From NCBI GenBank assembly GCA_050736615.1, contig JBOHWL010000011.1, forward strand, positions 1 to 9,994: a stretch of DNA of 9,994 bases, written 5' to 3'. Source of the stretch: JBOHWJ01 sp050736615 (lineage in GTDB: Bacteria; Desulfobacterota; Binatia; Binatales; Binataceae). Shown piece after piece: positions 1 to 6,988 of the stretch (its first letter is position 1; each line of letters begins with the position of its first letter). Both the position numbers and the translations under genes were made by a program. Below the pieces are notes generated by a model, which did no database searches, had not been told where the DNA came from, and saw only the letters and a program-made list of their open reading frames with translations.

Positions 1-2
1 CC

Positions 3-863
3 TCCAGCGGCTTCGCCTGTTGCGGCTACCTGGTGCTGGTGCTGGCATCGAACTGCCCGATGGACTGTGGTTATTGTTTCTTGCAGGAATACGTCAACGA
101 CAATCCGGGCTTGCAACTCTATGCCAATTACGCCGACGCCTTCGAGGAATTGGAACGCTTGCGGCACGATTCACCGAACCGTCAATTAAGAATCGGTACT
201 GGCGAACTGGCGGACTCCCTCGCCTTCGATCGCATGACCGCGGTCAGTCGCGAGCTGGTTGAATACTTCGCTCGCACGAACCTGACACTCGAGCTCAAGA
301 CCAAGACCGATGAAATCGAACATCTACTTGAAGCCGACCCGAAGGGCCGCACCCTGGTTTCATGGACCTTGTCACCGCCGCGCGTCTATGAAGCGACGGA
401 ACATCGCACCGCGTCGCCCTCCGCGCGAATCGCCGCCGCCGCGCGCGTGCTCGAGGCTGGCTATCGCATCGCCTTTCATCTCGACCCGATAATCGCTTAT
501 GACGGGGCCGCGCATGATTATGCGACGCTGCTTGACGAACTGTTCGCCACGATCGCGCCGACACGAATTGCGTTTATCAGCCTGGGCGGCCTGCGCATGA
601 CGCCCAAACTGCGCGCGCTCGCGCGGCGCCGTTTCCCCGCCGACGCGATGTTGTGCGGCGAAGATGTGCTGAGCCCGGACGGACGCTATCGCACCTTCAC
701 TCCGATGCGATTGCGGCTCTATACGATGCTCGGCGAGAAAATTCATCAGGCTGCGCCCGGGCTTCAGCGTTATCTGTGCATGGAGAACGCGAGCGTGCAT
801 GAGCGGGTATTCGGCACGGCGCCGATGCCGCCGGCGCAACTCGGGACGAGTCTGGCACATTAG
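3..863 (+). CDS. Spore photoproduct lyase-family radical SAM protein (5'-truncated)
   Basis: This frame is open at the left edge, so the true start lies outside the window; the GTG at 33 is internal. About 286 C-terminal residues are visible, against about 340 in Bacillus SplB. The radical SAM 4Fe-4S motif CxxxCxxC is seen as NCPMDCGYCFLQ, with cysteine codons at 54, 66 and 75, followed by family-typical segments: NDNPGLQLYANYADAF, RIGTGELADSL, LELKTKTDEIEHLL, SWTLSP, HLDPII and, near the end, YLCMENASVHERVFG. Family knowledge: SPL cleaves S-adenosylmethionine to start radical repair of the thymine spore photoproduct in DNA. Here the segment that holds the hydrogen-donor cysteine in Bacillus (C141, from memory) reads TGELADSLAFD and has no cysteine, so a different substrate or mechanism is likely. 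The stop is one base before the murI ATG, suggesting co-transcription. The family call is secure; photoproduct repair is not. Confidence 0.85.
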   Translation, partial: SSGFACCGYLVLVLASNCPMDCGYCFLQEYVNDNPGLQLYANYADAFEELERLRHDSPNRQLRIGTGELADSLAFDRMTAVSRELVEYFARTNLTLELKTKTDEIEHLLEADPKGRTLVSWTLSPPRVYEATEHRTASPSARIAAAARVLEAGYRIAFHLDPIIAYDGAAHDYATLLDELFATIAPTRIAFISLGGLRMTPKLRALARRRFPADAMLCGEDVLSPDGRYRTFTPMRLRLYTMLGEKIHQAAPGLQRYLCMENASVHERVFGTAPMPPAQLGTSLAH

Positions 864-864
864 C

Positions 865-1776
865 ATGGCCAGGCGCGGTCGCACGTTAACACGTTCGCTG
901 CGAGTTTCCGGTGATGAAGCGGGCGCGGCCGTGAACGGTCGTATCGCTTCCGTCGGCCGCGTCTCCTCTGCGGCGGTGGACAATCGCGCACGCCCGATCG
1001 GCGTGTTCGACTCCGGAATCGGCGGCCTGACGGTTCTCAAGGAACTCATCGCGCGGATGCCTGGTGAAGATTTCGTCTATCTCGGTGACACTGCGCGGCT
1101 CCCTTACGGGACGAAATCCAGCGAAGTAATCCAGCGTTATTCCCGTGAGAATGCGGAATTTCTGCTGGCGAAGGGTATCAAGATGCTGGTGGTGGCGTGC
1201 AACACGTCAAGCGCCGTGGCATTGTCTGAAATTGCCGGCGCGACGGTGGTGCCGGTGGTCGGGGTGATTGAGCCAGGGGCTCAAGCGGCGGTCAAAGCCT
1301 CGCGCAGCGGGAGGATTGGCGTGATCGGCACCGAAGCGACGATTGCGTCGGGCGCCTACACCCGTGCGATTCAAACTATGCGTCCGGGGGTCGAAATCTA
1401 CACGCGCGCCTGTCCGCTGTTGGTGCCGCTGGTGGAGGAAGGTTGGACTGATAACGATATCGCCGAGCGCACCGTGGCGCACTACCTCTCGAGCCTCAAA
1501 GCGAGCGGGATCGACACTTTGCTGCTCGGATGCACTCATTATCCACTCCTGCACGGGCTGTTCGAACGCGTGCTCGGCCCGCGTGTGCGCATCGTCGATT
1601 CCGCCACCGCCACGGCCATCTGTGTGCGCGGGCGTTTGCGCGCACTCAAGCTGGCGCGTGGCGGGGGCGACGGTTCGCGCAGTTTTTTCGTGACCGAAAC
1701 GCCTGACCGCTTCGTGCGAGTGGGACGCCGTTTCCTTGGTCCGCAGGTCGAATCGGCGGTGCGCCTCGAACGTTGA
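865..1776 (+). CDS. murI: Glutamate racemase MurI
   Basis: Cofactor-independent enzyme interconverting L- and D-glutamate in the cytoplasm, supplying D-Glu for the peptidoglycan stem peptide. The N-terminal signature IGVFDSGIGGLTVLKEL, then YLGDTARLPYGTKS, the first catalytic cysteine in VACNTSS (codon 1198) and the second in LLGCTHYPLL (codon 1531) are all present, and the C-terminus ends in the family-typical VGRRFLG segment. The start is uncertain. ATG 865 follows the upstream stop by one base, which fits translational coupling, but it adds about 37 residues before the family's usual beginning. GTG 976 would give 266 residues with the cysteines at 75 and 186, the canonical spacing; GTG 931 is intermediate. 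None has a convincing Shine-Dalgarno. The N-terminal extension is Arg/Ser/Ala-rich and may not be translated. Confidence 0.97.
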   Translation: MARRGRTLTRSLRVSGDEAGAAVNGRIASVGRVSSAAVDNRARPIGVFDSGIGGLTVLKELIARMPGEDFVYLGDTARLPYGTKSSEVIQRYSRENAEFLLAKGIKMLVVACNTSSAVALSEIAGATVVPVVGVIEPGAQAAVKASRSGRIGVIGTEATIASGAYTRAIQTMRPGVEIYTRACPLLVPLVEEGWTDNDIAERTVAHYLSSLKASGIDTLLLGCTHYPLLHGLFERVLGPRVRIVDSATATAICVRGRLRALKLARGGGDGSRSFFVTETPDRFVRVGRRFLGPQVESAVRLER

Positions 1777-1785
1777 AGATAAACG

Positions 1786-1814
1786 CTGAAAAATGCCGCA
1801 CAAAGGATTAGAAT
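1786..1814 (+). promoter_or_regulatory. Candidate sigma70-type promoter for secA
   Basis: CTGAAA (1786-1791), 17 bases, then TAGAAT (1809-1814): 4/6 and 5/6 matches to the -35 and -10 consensus at optimal spacing, just after the murI stop. Transcription would begin near 1821, giving about 60 nt of leader before ATG 1881. Seen by eye only; consensus from well-studied Proteobacteria. Confidence 0.35.
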
Positions 1815-1880
1815 CGGCGAGGGATGTCCGCGTCCACAATCCGCGGGCGTGGGCCTGAACGGATCTCACGCAATTTAAAT

Positions 1881-4580
1881 ATGGCATCATCGCTGACAAC
1901 GGCCGCGCGCAGGATTTTCGGCTCGAAGCATGATCGCGAGGTCAAGCGCATGCGGCCGATCGTGGAAGAAATCAACCGTCTTGAGCCGGAAATCTCGCGC
2001 GAAAGCGACGACCGCCTGCGCACCCGCATCGCCGAATGGAAAGCCCGCATCAGCGCCATCGAGGATAACGACGAGCGCGAGGACGCGCTCGAAGACGTGA
2101 TGCCGGAAGTCTTCGCCGTGGTGCGCGAAGCGGCCAAACGCACGCTCGGCCAGCGCCATTTCGACGTCCAGCTTATCGGCGGCCGCGTGCTGCATCAGGG
2201 CAAGATCGCCGAAATGAAGACCGGCGAGGGCAAGACCCTGGTGGCAACCTTGCCGGCCGTGCTCAACGCCTTGGCCGGACGCGGCGTGCATGTCGTCACA
2301 GTCAACGATTACCTGGCCCGGCGCGACTCCGAATGGATGGGGCGGGTTTATACCTTCCTCGGACTGACCGTCGGCGTCATTGTGCACGGGCTCAACGATC
2401 AGGAACGCAAGCTCGCCTACAATTGCGATATCACCTACGGCCAGAATAACGAATTCGGCTTCGACTATTTGCGCGACAATATGAAGTTCAACCTGGAGGA
2501 TTACGTCCAGCGCGAACATCATTTCGCCGTTGTGGACGAAGTCGATTCGATCCTGATTGATGAGGCGCGCACGCCGCTGATTATTTCGGGCGCCTCGGAG
2601 GAATCCACCGATACTTATTACCTGGTCGATCGCGTGATGCCGCGGCTCACCATCGAAGCGCATTATACGGTGGACGAAAAGCTGCGCACGGTGGCGTTGT
2701 CCGAGGACGGCGTCACCCGCGTCGAGCGGATGCTCGGGGTGGAGAATCTTTATGACCCGCGCAACATCCTGCTGGTCCATCACGTCAACCAGGGCCTTAA
2801 GGCGCACGCGTTGTTCAAGCGCGACGTCGACTACGTGGTTAAAGACGGCGAGGTCATCATCGTTGATGAATTCACCGGACGCCTGATGCCCGGCCGCCGC
2901 TGGAGCGACGGATTGCACCAGGCGATCGAGGCCAAGGAAGGCGTCAAGATCGAATCCGAGAACCAGACGCTGGCCACCATCACGTTTCAGAATTACTTCC
3001 GCATGTACAAAAAACTCTCCGGCATGACCGGCACGGCGGATACCGAAGCGGAGGAGTTCAAGGAAATCTACAACCTCGACGTGGTGATGATCCCGACCAA
3101 CATGCCGATGGTCCGCCTCGACAACCATGATCTCGTCTACAAAACCGAGGAGGAGAAGTTTGACGCGGTGATCGAGGAGATCAAGGACTGTCATGAGCGC
3201 GGCCAGCCGGTGCTGGTTGGTACGGTGTCAATCGAAAAGTCCGAGCGGGTCTCGAATCAGCTCAAGCGCACCAGCGTTAAATACAACGTTCTCAACGCCA
3301 AGAACCACGAGCGCGAGGCTGAAATCGTCGCGCAAGCCGGACGCTTGGGCGCCGTCACCATTTCGACCAATATGGCCGGACGCGGCACCGATATTGTCCT
3401 GGGCGGCAATCCTGAAGGGCTGGCGGCGGCCGAAGCCGGCACGCGCGATCCCAACCAGCCTAAATTCCAGGAAGCACTCGCGCGTCATCGCGCCGAATGC
3501 GCCGAAGAGCGCAAGCGCGTGCTCGCGGCTGGCGGCCTGCACATACTCGGCACCGAACGGCATGAATCGCGCCGCATCGACAATCAATTGCGCGGCCGTG
3601 CCGGCCGCCAGGGCGACGCCGGCTCCTCGCGCTTTTTCCTTTCACTCGAAGACGACCTGCTGCGCATCTTCGGCGCCGACCGGCTCAAAGGCTTGATGGG
3701 CCGCATCGGCATGGACGACGGCGTCCCCATCGAGCATCGCTGGATTTCCAAGGCGATCGAAAATGCGCAGAAGAAAGTCGAAGCGCACAATTTCGATATC
3801 CGCAAGCATCTGCTCGAATACGACGACGTCATGAACAAGCAGCGCGAAGTCGTCTACCATCGCCGCAAGGAGCTTTTGCGCGGCGCGCCGCTCAAGGAAG
3901 ACATCTTCGACATGTGCGATGAACTCATCGACAGCATCGCCACCGCGCATGCCGACGATGAACGCAATCCGTCCGAATGGGAATGGAAGGAAATCGAGGA
4001 CGCCTTCTACAAACAATTCAAGTTCCGGCCGGCCTTTCAACAGAATCTGAACGGGACCGAGATTAGCGTGCCCGACGATCTGGCCGAAGTCGCGACCGAG
4101 CGCGTTCGCCAGCTTTATGACCAGCGCGAAAAGGAGTTCACCGAGCCGGTCATGCGGCAGATTGAAAAGATCGTGATGCTGCAGACGCTCGACTCGCTTT
4201 GGAAGGACCATCTGCTAGCGATGGACCATCTCAAGGAGGGTATCGGACTGCGTGGCTACGGCCAGCTCAATCCGCTGGTCGAATATCAAAAGGAAGGCTT
4301 CACGATGTTCGAGGCGATGATGCGGGTGATGCAGGAGGATGTGGTCGACAAGGTTTTCTCCGTGCAGGTGCGCCACGAACAGGACGTCGAGCAGATCGAG
4401 CAGCAACAACAGCAGCCTCCGCAGAAGATGGTGATGAGTCACGGCGACCAAACGGTCGACAACGGCGGCGGCGCCAGCGGTGGCGCGGCGCCAGTCAAGC
4501 GCGACGGTGACAAGGTCGGCCGTAATGATCCGTGCCCGTGTGGCTCGGGCAAGAAATACAAACGCTGCCACGGCAAGTGA
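1881..4580 (+). CDS. secA: Preprotein translocase ATPase SecA
   Basis: Motor ATPase that drives unfolded preproteins through SecYEG; cytosolic and peripheral at the inner membrane. From ATG 1881 the protein is 899 residues, close to E. coli SecA (901). Domains in order: Walker A MKTGEGKT (K118), VNDYLARRD, the DEAD-type Walker B DEVDSILIDEARTPLIIS (D219), the preprotein cross-linking region, GMTGTADTEAEEF, the second nucleotide-binding fold with TNMAGRGTDIVLGG and QLRGRAGRQGD, the helical scaffold and wing, a Gln-rich linker (EQIEQQQQQPPQ), and the C-terminal zinc motif DPCPCGSGKKYKRCH (C885, C887, C896, H897), which in the family binds SecB and phospholipids. The frame is also open to ATG 1824, adding 19 residues, but homology begins at RRIFGSKHDREVKR and 1824 lies almost at the predicted transcription start with no properly spaced ribosome site. 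Complete, no missing motif. Confidence 0.99.
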   Translation: MASSLTTAARRIFGSKHDREVKRMRPIVEEINRLEPEISRESDDRLRTRIAEWKARISAIEDNDEREDALEDVMPEVFAVVREAAKRTLGQRHFDVQLIGGRVLHQGKIAEMKTGEGKTLVATLPAVLNALAGRGVHVVTVNDYLARRDSEWMGRVYTFLGLTVGVIVHGLNDQERKLAYNCDITYGQNNEFGFDYLRDNMKFNLEDYVQREHHFAVVDEVDSILIDEARTPLIISGASEESTDTYYLVDRVMPRLTIEAHYTVDEKLRTVALSEDGVTRVERMLGVENLYDPRNILLVHHVNQGLKAHALFKRDVDYVVKDGEVIIVDEFTGRLMPGRRWSDGLHQAIEAKEGVKIESENQTLATITFQNYFRMYKKLSGMTGTADTEAEEFKEIYNLDVVMIPTNMPMVRLDNHDLVYKTEEEKFDAVIEEIKDCHERGQPVLVGTVSIEKSERVSNQLKRTSVKYNVLNAKNHEREAEIVAQAGRLGAVTISTNMAGRGTDIVLGGNPEGLAAAEAGTRDPNQPKFQEALARHRAECAEERKRVLAAGGLHILGTERHESRRIDNQLRGRAGRQGDAGSSRFFLSLEDDLLRIFGADRLKGLMGRIGMDDGVPIEHRWISKAIENAQKKVEAHNFDIRKHLLEYDDVMNKQREVVYHRRKELLRGAPLKEDIFDMCDELIDSIATAHADDERNPSEWEWKEIEDAFYKQFKFRPAFQQNLNGTEISVPDDLAEVATERVRQLYDQREKEFTEPVMRQIEKIVMLQTLDSLWKDHLLAMDHLKEGIGLRGYGQLNPLVEYQKEGFTMFEAMMRVMQEDVVDKVFSVQVRHEQDVEQIEQQQQQPPQKMVMSHGDQTVDNGGGASGGAAPVKRDGDKVGRNDPCPCGSGKKYKRCHGK

Positions 4581-4679
4581 CGGCCGGGAAACATCCGCTC
4601 AAATCGTATTGATCATTGCGGGCGCGGCGAGAAAGCCTCCGGTCTTTCTAATGTCTTTCCGGGATTCCTCACAGACATC

Positions 4680-4707
4680 AACTGGCACACCTCACAAGCT
4701 GGTTTTT
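4680..4707 (+). terminator. Weak candidate terminator after secA
   Basis: AACTGGC (4680-4686) can pair as RNA with GCTGGTT (4698-4704), with two G-U wobbles, around an 11-nt loop; the T run continues to 4707. It lies about 100 bp past the secA stop. The stem is weak, so this is only suggestive. The rest of the 4581-4793 gap shows no gene. Confidence 0.22.
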
Positions 4708-4742
4708 CGCGCCTCCTGTACATCGATAAATCCCCCTAACGC

Positions 4743-4772
4743 TTGCACAGCCGCACAGCCTCCACGTATAAA
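4743..4772 (+). promoter_or_regulatory. Candidate promoter for argJ
   Basis: TTGCAC (4743-4748) and TATAAA (4767-4772), 18 bases apart, match sigma70-type elements well (4/6 and 5/6). The predicted start is near 4779-4780, only a few bases ahead of the Shine-Dalgarno at 4782, so the mRNA leader would be about 15 nt. Suggests argJ has its own promoter in addition to any read-through from secA. Confidence 0.4.
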
Positions 4773-4781
4773 TCGCCGCTT

Positions 4782-4787
4782 GGAGGT
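4782..4787 (+). promoter_or_regulatory. argJ Shine-Dalgarno
   Basis: GGAGGT, near-perfect anti-SD complement, ends 6 bases before ATG 4794 and fixes that start. Confidence 0.85.
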
Positions 4788-4793
4788 GGGTGA

Positions 4794-5990
4794 ATGAACG
4801 TACGGCTGCAAGCGGTGCCAGTTGCGGGATTCCGCTTTGCCGGGGTTAGTGCCGGACTCAAGAGTGAAGCCGGAAGTTTGGATCTCGGCCTTATCGTCGC
4901 CGACCAACCCGCGACCGCCGCCGCGGTCTTCACCACCAACCGCGTCAAAGCGGCCCCGGTGATCGTCGCCAGCGAACGCGTCAAGGCGGGACGACTGCGC
5001 GCGATTGTGGTGAACTCGGGCTCCGCCAATTGCTTCAGCGGCAAAGCGGGCCTCAAACTCGCGCGGGATTCGTGTGAGGCGCTGGCAGCGGAAATAGCTT
5101 GCGCGCCGGAACTCGTCGCACCCTGTTCTACCGGCGTCATCGGCCATCTTTATGACCTCGAAAAATATCGCGCGGGCATGCGCGCGGCGGTGCGGGAGCT
5201 TGATGCTGACAGGCTCGACAATTTCGCCCGCGCGATCATGACCACGGACACCAGGCCCAAGGTCGCATCGGTCGTTTTCAAGGCCGGCCGCACCACCATT
5301 ACGGTGGCAGGCGCCGCCAAGGGCTCGGGCATGCTCGAACCACGCATGGCAACGATGCTGGCGTTCATCGTCACCGACGCCGCCGTTCCCGCGCCGCGCC
5401 TGCGCCAGACGCTTGCCCGCGCCTTGCCGTCGAGCTTCAACGCGATCACGGTCGATGGTGACATGTCGACCAACGATACCTTGATGTTGCTGGCGGGCGG
5501 CGCGGCGGGTAATGGCAGATTACAGGAACGCGAAGCCGCGCGGCTTGATCAGGCGGTCACCGAGGTTGCTCGCGCCCTGGCGCATGAACTGGTCAGCGAC
5601 GGTGAGGGTGCGGGTAAGCTGGTAACCGTTGCAGTGCGCGGCGCCCGCTCGCCGGCGGACGCCGAGCGCATCGCCCGCGCGATCGCGAACTCACCCCTGG
5701 TGAAAACCGCGTTCTTCGGCAACGATCCCAACGTCGGTCGAATCCTGATGGCGGCGGGTAAAGCCGGGGTCGCATTTGACCCCGATCGGCTTGAGTTGCG
5801 CGTCGGCGGTGTGCGCTTGGCGTCACGCGGGGCGCTCATGGTTGACGCGCTCGCGGCGGCGGCCAGCAAGATGCGCGAGCGGGAATTCAGCGTGATACTT
5901 GATCTCAAGCTGGGCAAAGCGCGCGCCGAAATCACGACCTGTGATTTGACTTACGACTACGTGAAGATCAATGCGGAATACACGACTTGA
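4794..5990 (+). CDS. argJ: Glutamate N-acetyltransferase / amino-acid acetyltransferase ArgJ
   Basis: Moves the acetyl group from N-acetylornithine to glutamate, closing the cyclic arginine pathway; bifunctional members also make N-acetylglutamate from acetyl-CoA. The 398-residue length is typical. Visible motifs: the N-terminal GFRFAGVSAGLK, TTNRVKAAPV, NSGSANCFSG, the CSTGVIG segment (T113-G114, the family's oxyanion hole), MTTDTRPK, and the self-cleavage site GSGMLEPRMATMLAFI. T187 there is the expected nucleophile, released by cleavage after A186 to give alpha and beta chains. MSTNDTLMLLA and the C-terminal DLTYDYVKINAEYTT follow. The usual GNDPNWGR motif reads GNDPNVGR, a Trp-to-Val change. 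Whether this enzyme is mono- or bifunctional cannot be read from sequence. It follows secA by 213 bp and is followed 10 bp after its stop by a miniature repeat element. Confidence 0.98.
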   Translation: MNVRLQAVPVAGFRFAGVSAGLKSEAGSLDLGLIVADQPATAAAVFTTNRVKAAPVIVASERVKAGRLRAIVVNSGSANCFSGKAGLKLARDSCEALAAEIACAPELVAPCSTGVIGHLYDLEKYRAGMRAAVRELDADRLDNFARAIMTTDTRPKVASVVFKAGRTTITVAGAAKGSGMLEPRMATMLAFIVTDAAVPAPRLRQTLARALPSSFNAITVDGDMSTNDTLMLLAGGAAGNGRLQEREAARLDQAVTEVARALAHELVSDGEGAGKLVTVAVRGARSPADAERIARAIANSPLVKTAFFGNDPNVGRILMAAGKAGVAFDPDRLELRVGGVRLASRGALMVDALAAAASKMREREFSVILDLKLGKARAEITTCDLTYDYVKINAEYTT

Positions 5991-6000
5991 AACGCCGCTA

Positions 6001-6252
6001 GAGAACCCCTGCACAAGCCCATTTGTCATTCTGAACGGAGTCTGCCCTTAGCGTAGTCCATAGGCGGAGCGAGCACGCCAGTGAAGCGAAGCGAAACGAG
6101 CAGGCGAGTCCGCGAGCTGCGTTTTGAGTCAGAGTCTGCGAGGTGCGTTTCAAGAAGTGAAGAATCCCGATAAAAAGCCCGCAAAAACCAGAAGATCCGG
6201 AATTCTTCGCTGCGCTCAGAACGACAGAATCACCCCTTTTGCAGGGCTTCCC
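6001..6252. mobile_element. MITE-like element, about 252 bp, flanked by CTAG (IS630/Tc1-type signature)
   Basis: The two ends are inverted copies. Left GAGAACCCCTGCACAAG (6001-6017) against the reverse complement of 6236-6252, GGGAAGCCCTGCAAAAG, matches 14 of 17. The similarity resumes inward: ATTTGTCATTCTGAACG (6021-6037) against the reverse complement of 6213-6230, with one gap and two mismatches. Both ends abut TA inside CTAG (5998-6001 and 6252-6255), the TA duplication and CTAG preference known for IS630. An inner stem is formed by GAAGAATCCCGAT (6160-6172) with GATCCGGAATTCTTC (6194-6208). No ORF inside, so it is non-autonomous and would need a transposase in trans. Ends have diverged, so it is not a fresh insertion. 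A large structured repeat of non-transposon origin is the alternative. Confidence 0.6.
6106..6150. repeat. 26-bp-period direct repeat inside the MITE
   Basis: GAGTCCGCGAGCTGCGTTT (6106-6124) recurs as GAGTCTGCGAGGTGCGTTT (6132-6150), 17 of 19 identical. Likely a local tandem duplication within the element. Confidence 0.6.
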
Positions 6253-6312
6253 TAGAGGGAATTTCCGCGCGAGTCGCTCGTTGCCATTCCGATAGTTTGC
6301 GAAGCGCTACCA

Positions 6313-6430
6313 TTTTTGTCATCCCGAGAGTCGGTGATTTTTTTGATCGCGCACTCGGAAAGACAAAAAACCATTCATTCTGAACGCTGCGAAAAATCCC
6401 GGAATTGAGATTCTTCGACCTTCAGAGATG
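6313..6430. repeat. Decayed inverted-repeat hairpins related to the MITE
   Basis: Two neighbouring imperfect hairpins. TTTTTGTCATCCCGAG (6313-6328) pairs with CTCGGAAAGACAAAAA (6354-6369), 14 of 16. Then TCATTCTGAACG (6375-6386) begins a second unit in which CGAAAAATC (6390-6398) pairs with GATTCTTCG (6409-6417), 8 of 9, ending in CTTCAGAGATG. The CATTCTGAACG and GAAGAATCCC/GATTCTTC words are the same as in 6001-6252, so these look like old relatives of that element. They contain no coding potential. Confidence 0.5.
6321..6344 (+). terminator. Candidate rho-independent terminator
   Basis: ATCCCGA (6321-6327), loop GAG, TCGG-T-GAT (6331-6338), one bulged T, then a run of T to 6344. A short stem with a proper T tract; it could end rightward transcripts from argJ, whose stop is 330 bp upstream. 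It overlaps a longer alternative hairpin, 6313-6369. Confidence 0.38.
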
Positions 6431-6792
6431 TTCGCTGGGAACCCGGGCCGGGTGTTTTGAATTTACTAGAGTGACGAGAATACGCTTGAATCAATCTTGG
6501 GTGTGGCGCGTCTAAAGGGGCATCAGCATCAATTTACGGCGGCAGTCGTGACGCTTAACGAGCTTGGGCGTCGCAAGCCTGACTGACTGTCGATAAGGCC
6601 GGCTGGCGGGCAATCGGCTTCAGCGTGGCGAGTTGGAACGCGGCCTGATTATGTCTCGCAGAAACAATTTCTTAAGTTCAATCAGCCGTCGCATGCGTCG
6701 GATAAGCCGTGTTCGATGACCAATAGTAGCGATCATCACGTAAAACTATCGGCTGCGGCTGGAAACCGGAATTGGGTATACCGGCGCACGAT

Positions 6793-6855
6793 ATTCACGC
6801 GCTGACGATTGTGAATGCCAATCGATCAGAAACTCACCTGCACGCGTACAGGTGA
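6793..6855. promoter_or_regulatory. Pair of dyad-symmetric sites upstream of the DUF1329 gene
   Basis: ATTCAC (6793-6798) with GTGAAT (6811-6816), and TCACCTG (6834-6840) with CAGGTGA (6849-6855). The second is symmetric across 20 of its 22 bases, with ACGCGT at its centre. The centres (6804.5 and 6844.5) are exactly 40 bp apart and both arms carry TCAC/GTGA. They could be operators for a dimeric regulator of the gene starting at 6989, or RNA hairpins. Which regulator is unknown; the TCAC-to-GTGA order is opposite to a CRP site. Confidence 0.3.
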
Positions 6856-6975
6856 AATGGGAAGAGGATTAAACAACCCAGGTTCGCTGGTAACGACCAC
6901 AGCTTAGGGATCGAGCGTCGGGCAAGCGGGTCGCACGTTTTTTTGGCGGCGACACCTCAAGCAATCTATTTTGCG

Positions 6976-6981
6976 AAGGAG
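6976..6981 (+). promoter_or_regulatory. Shine-Dalgarno of the DUF1329 gene
   Basis: AAGGAG followed by 7 bases and ATG 6989. It chooses 6989 over the upstream in-frame TTG at 6971 and over the ATG at 6998. Confidence 0.8.
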
Positions 6982-6988
6982 AGTTCTC

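Larger units (their letters stand above)
6431..6988. other. Non-coding stretch upstream of the DUF1329 gene
   Basis: No frame on either strand carries a plausible protein and I see no tRNA-like fold. It holds small dyads: GCTTG/CAAGC (6562-6578), ATTCAC/GTGAAT (6793-6816), TCACCTG/CAGGTGA (6834-6855) and GTCGC/GCGAC around a T7 run (6930-6953). No clear -35/-10 pair for the downstream gene could be picked. About 560 bp is long for a simple promoter region; it may be regulatory, an unrecognised RNA, or gene debris. Confidence 0.5.

Noticed and set aside
799..864. Upstream extension of murI overlapping the SPL gene
   Set aside because: The added residues are Arg-rich out-of-frame reading of the SPL gene, and MurI homology starts near 985.
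372..1049. Long minus-strand frame across the SPL/murI junction
   Set aside because: Arg/Ala/Pro-rich shadow opposite two recognised genes; no motif or ribosome site.
1887..3194. 435-codon open frame on the minus strand inside secA
   Set aside because: It lies fully antisense to unambiguous SecA, has no recognisable motif, and is expected from GC-rich codon bias.
4480..4797. 105-codon plus-strand frame across the secA end and the following gap
   Set aside because: It starts inside secA in another frame, has no motif and no ribosome site; the gap part looks non-coding.
6793..6855. CRP/FNR-type operator
   Set aside because: Half-sites run TCAC to GTGA, the reverse of TGTGA-N6-TCACA, and the spacing does not fit.
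5991..6988. tRNA, CRISPR or riboswitch in the gene-free kilobase
   Set aside because: No cloverleaf with a proper T-arm, no regularly spaced identical repeats, and no riboswitch core that I could recognise; the repeats are inverted and imperfect.
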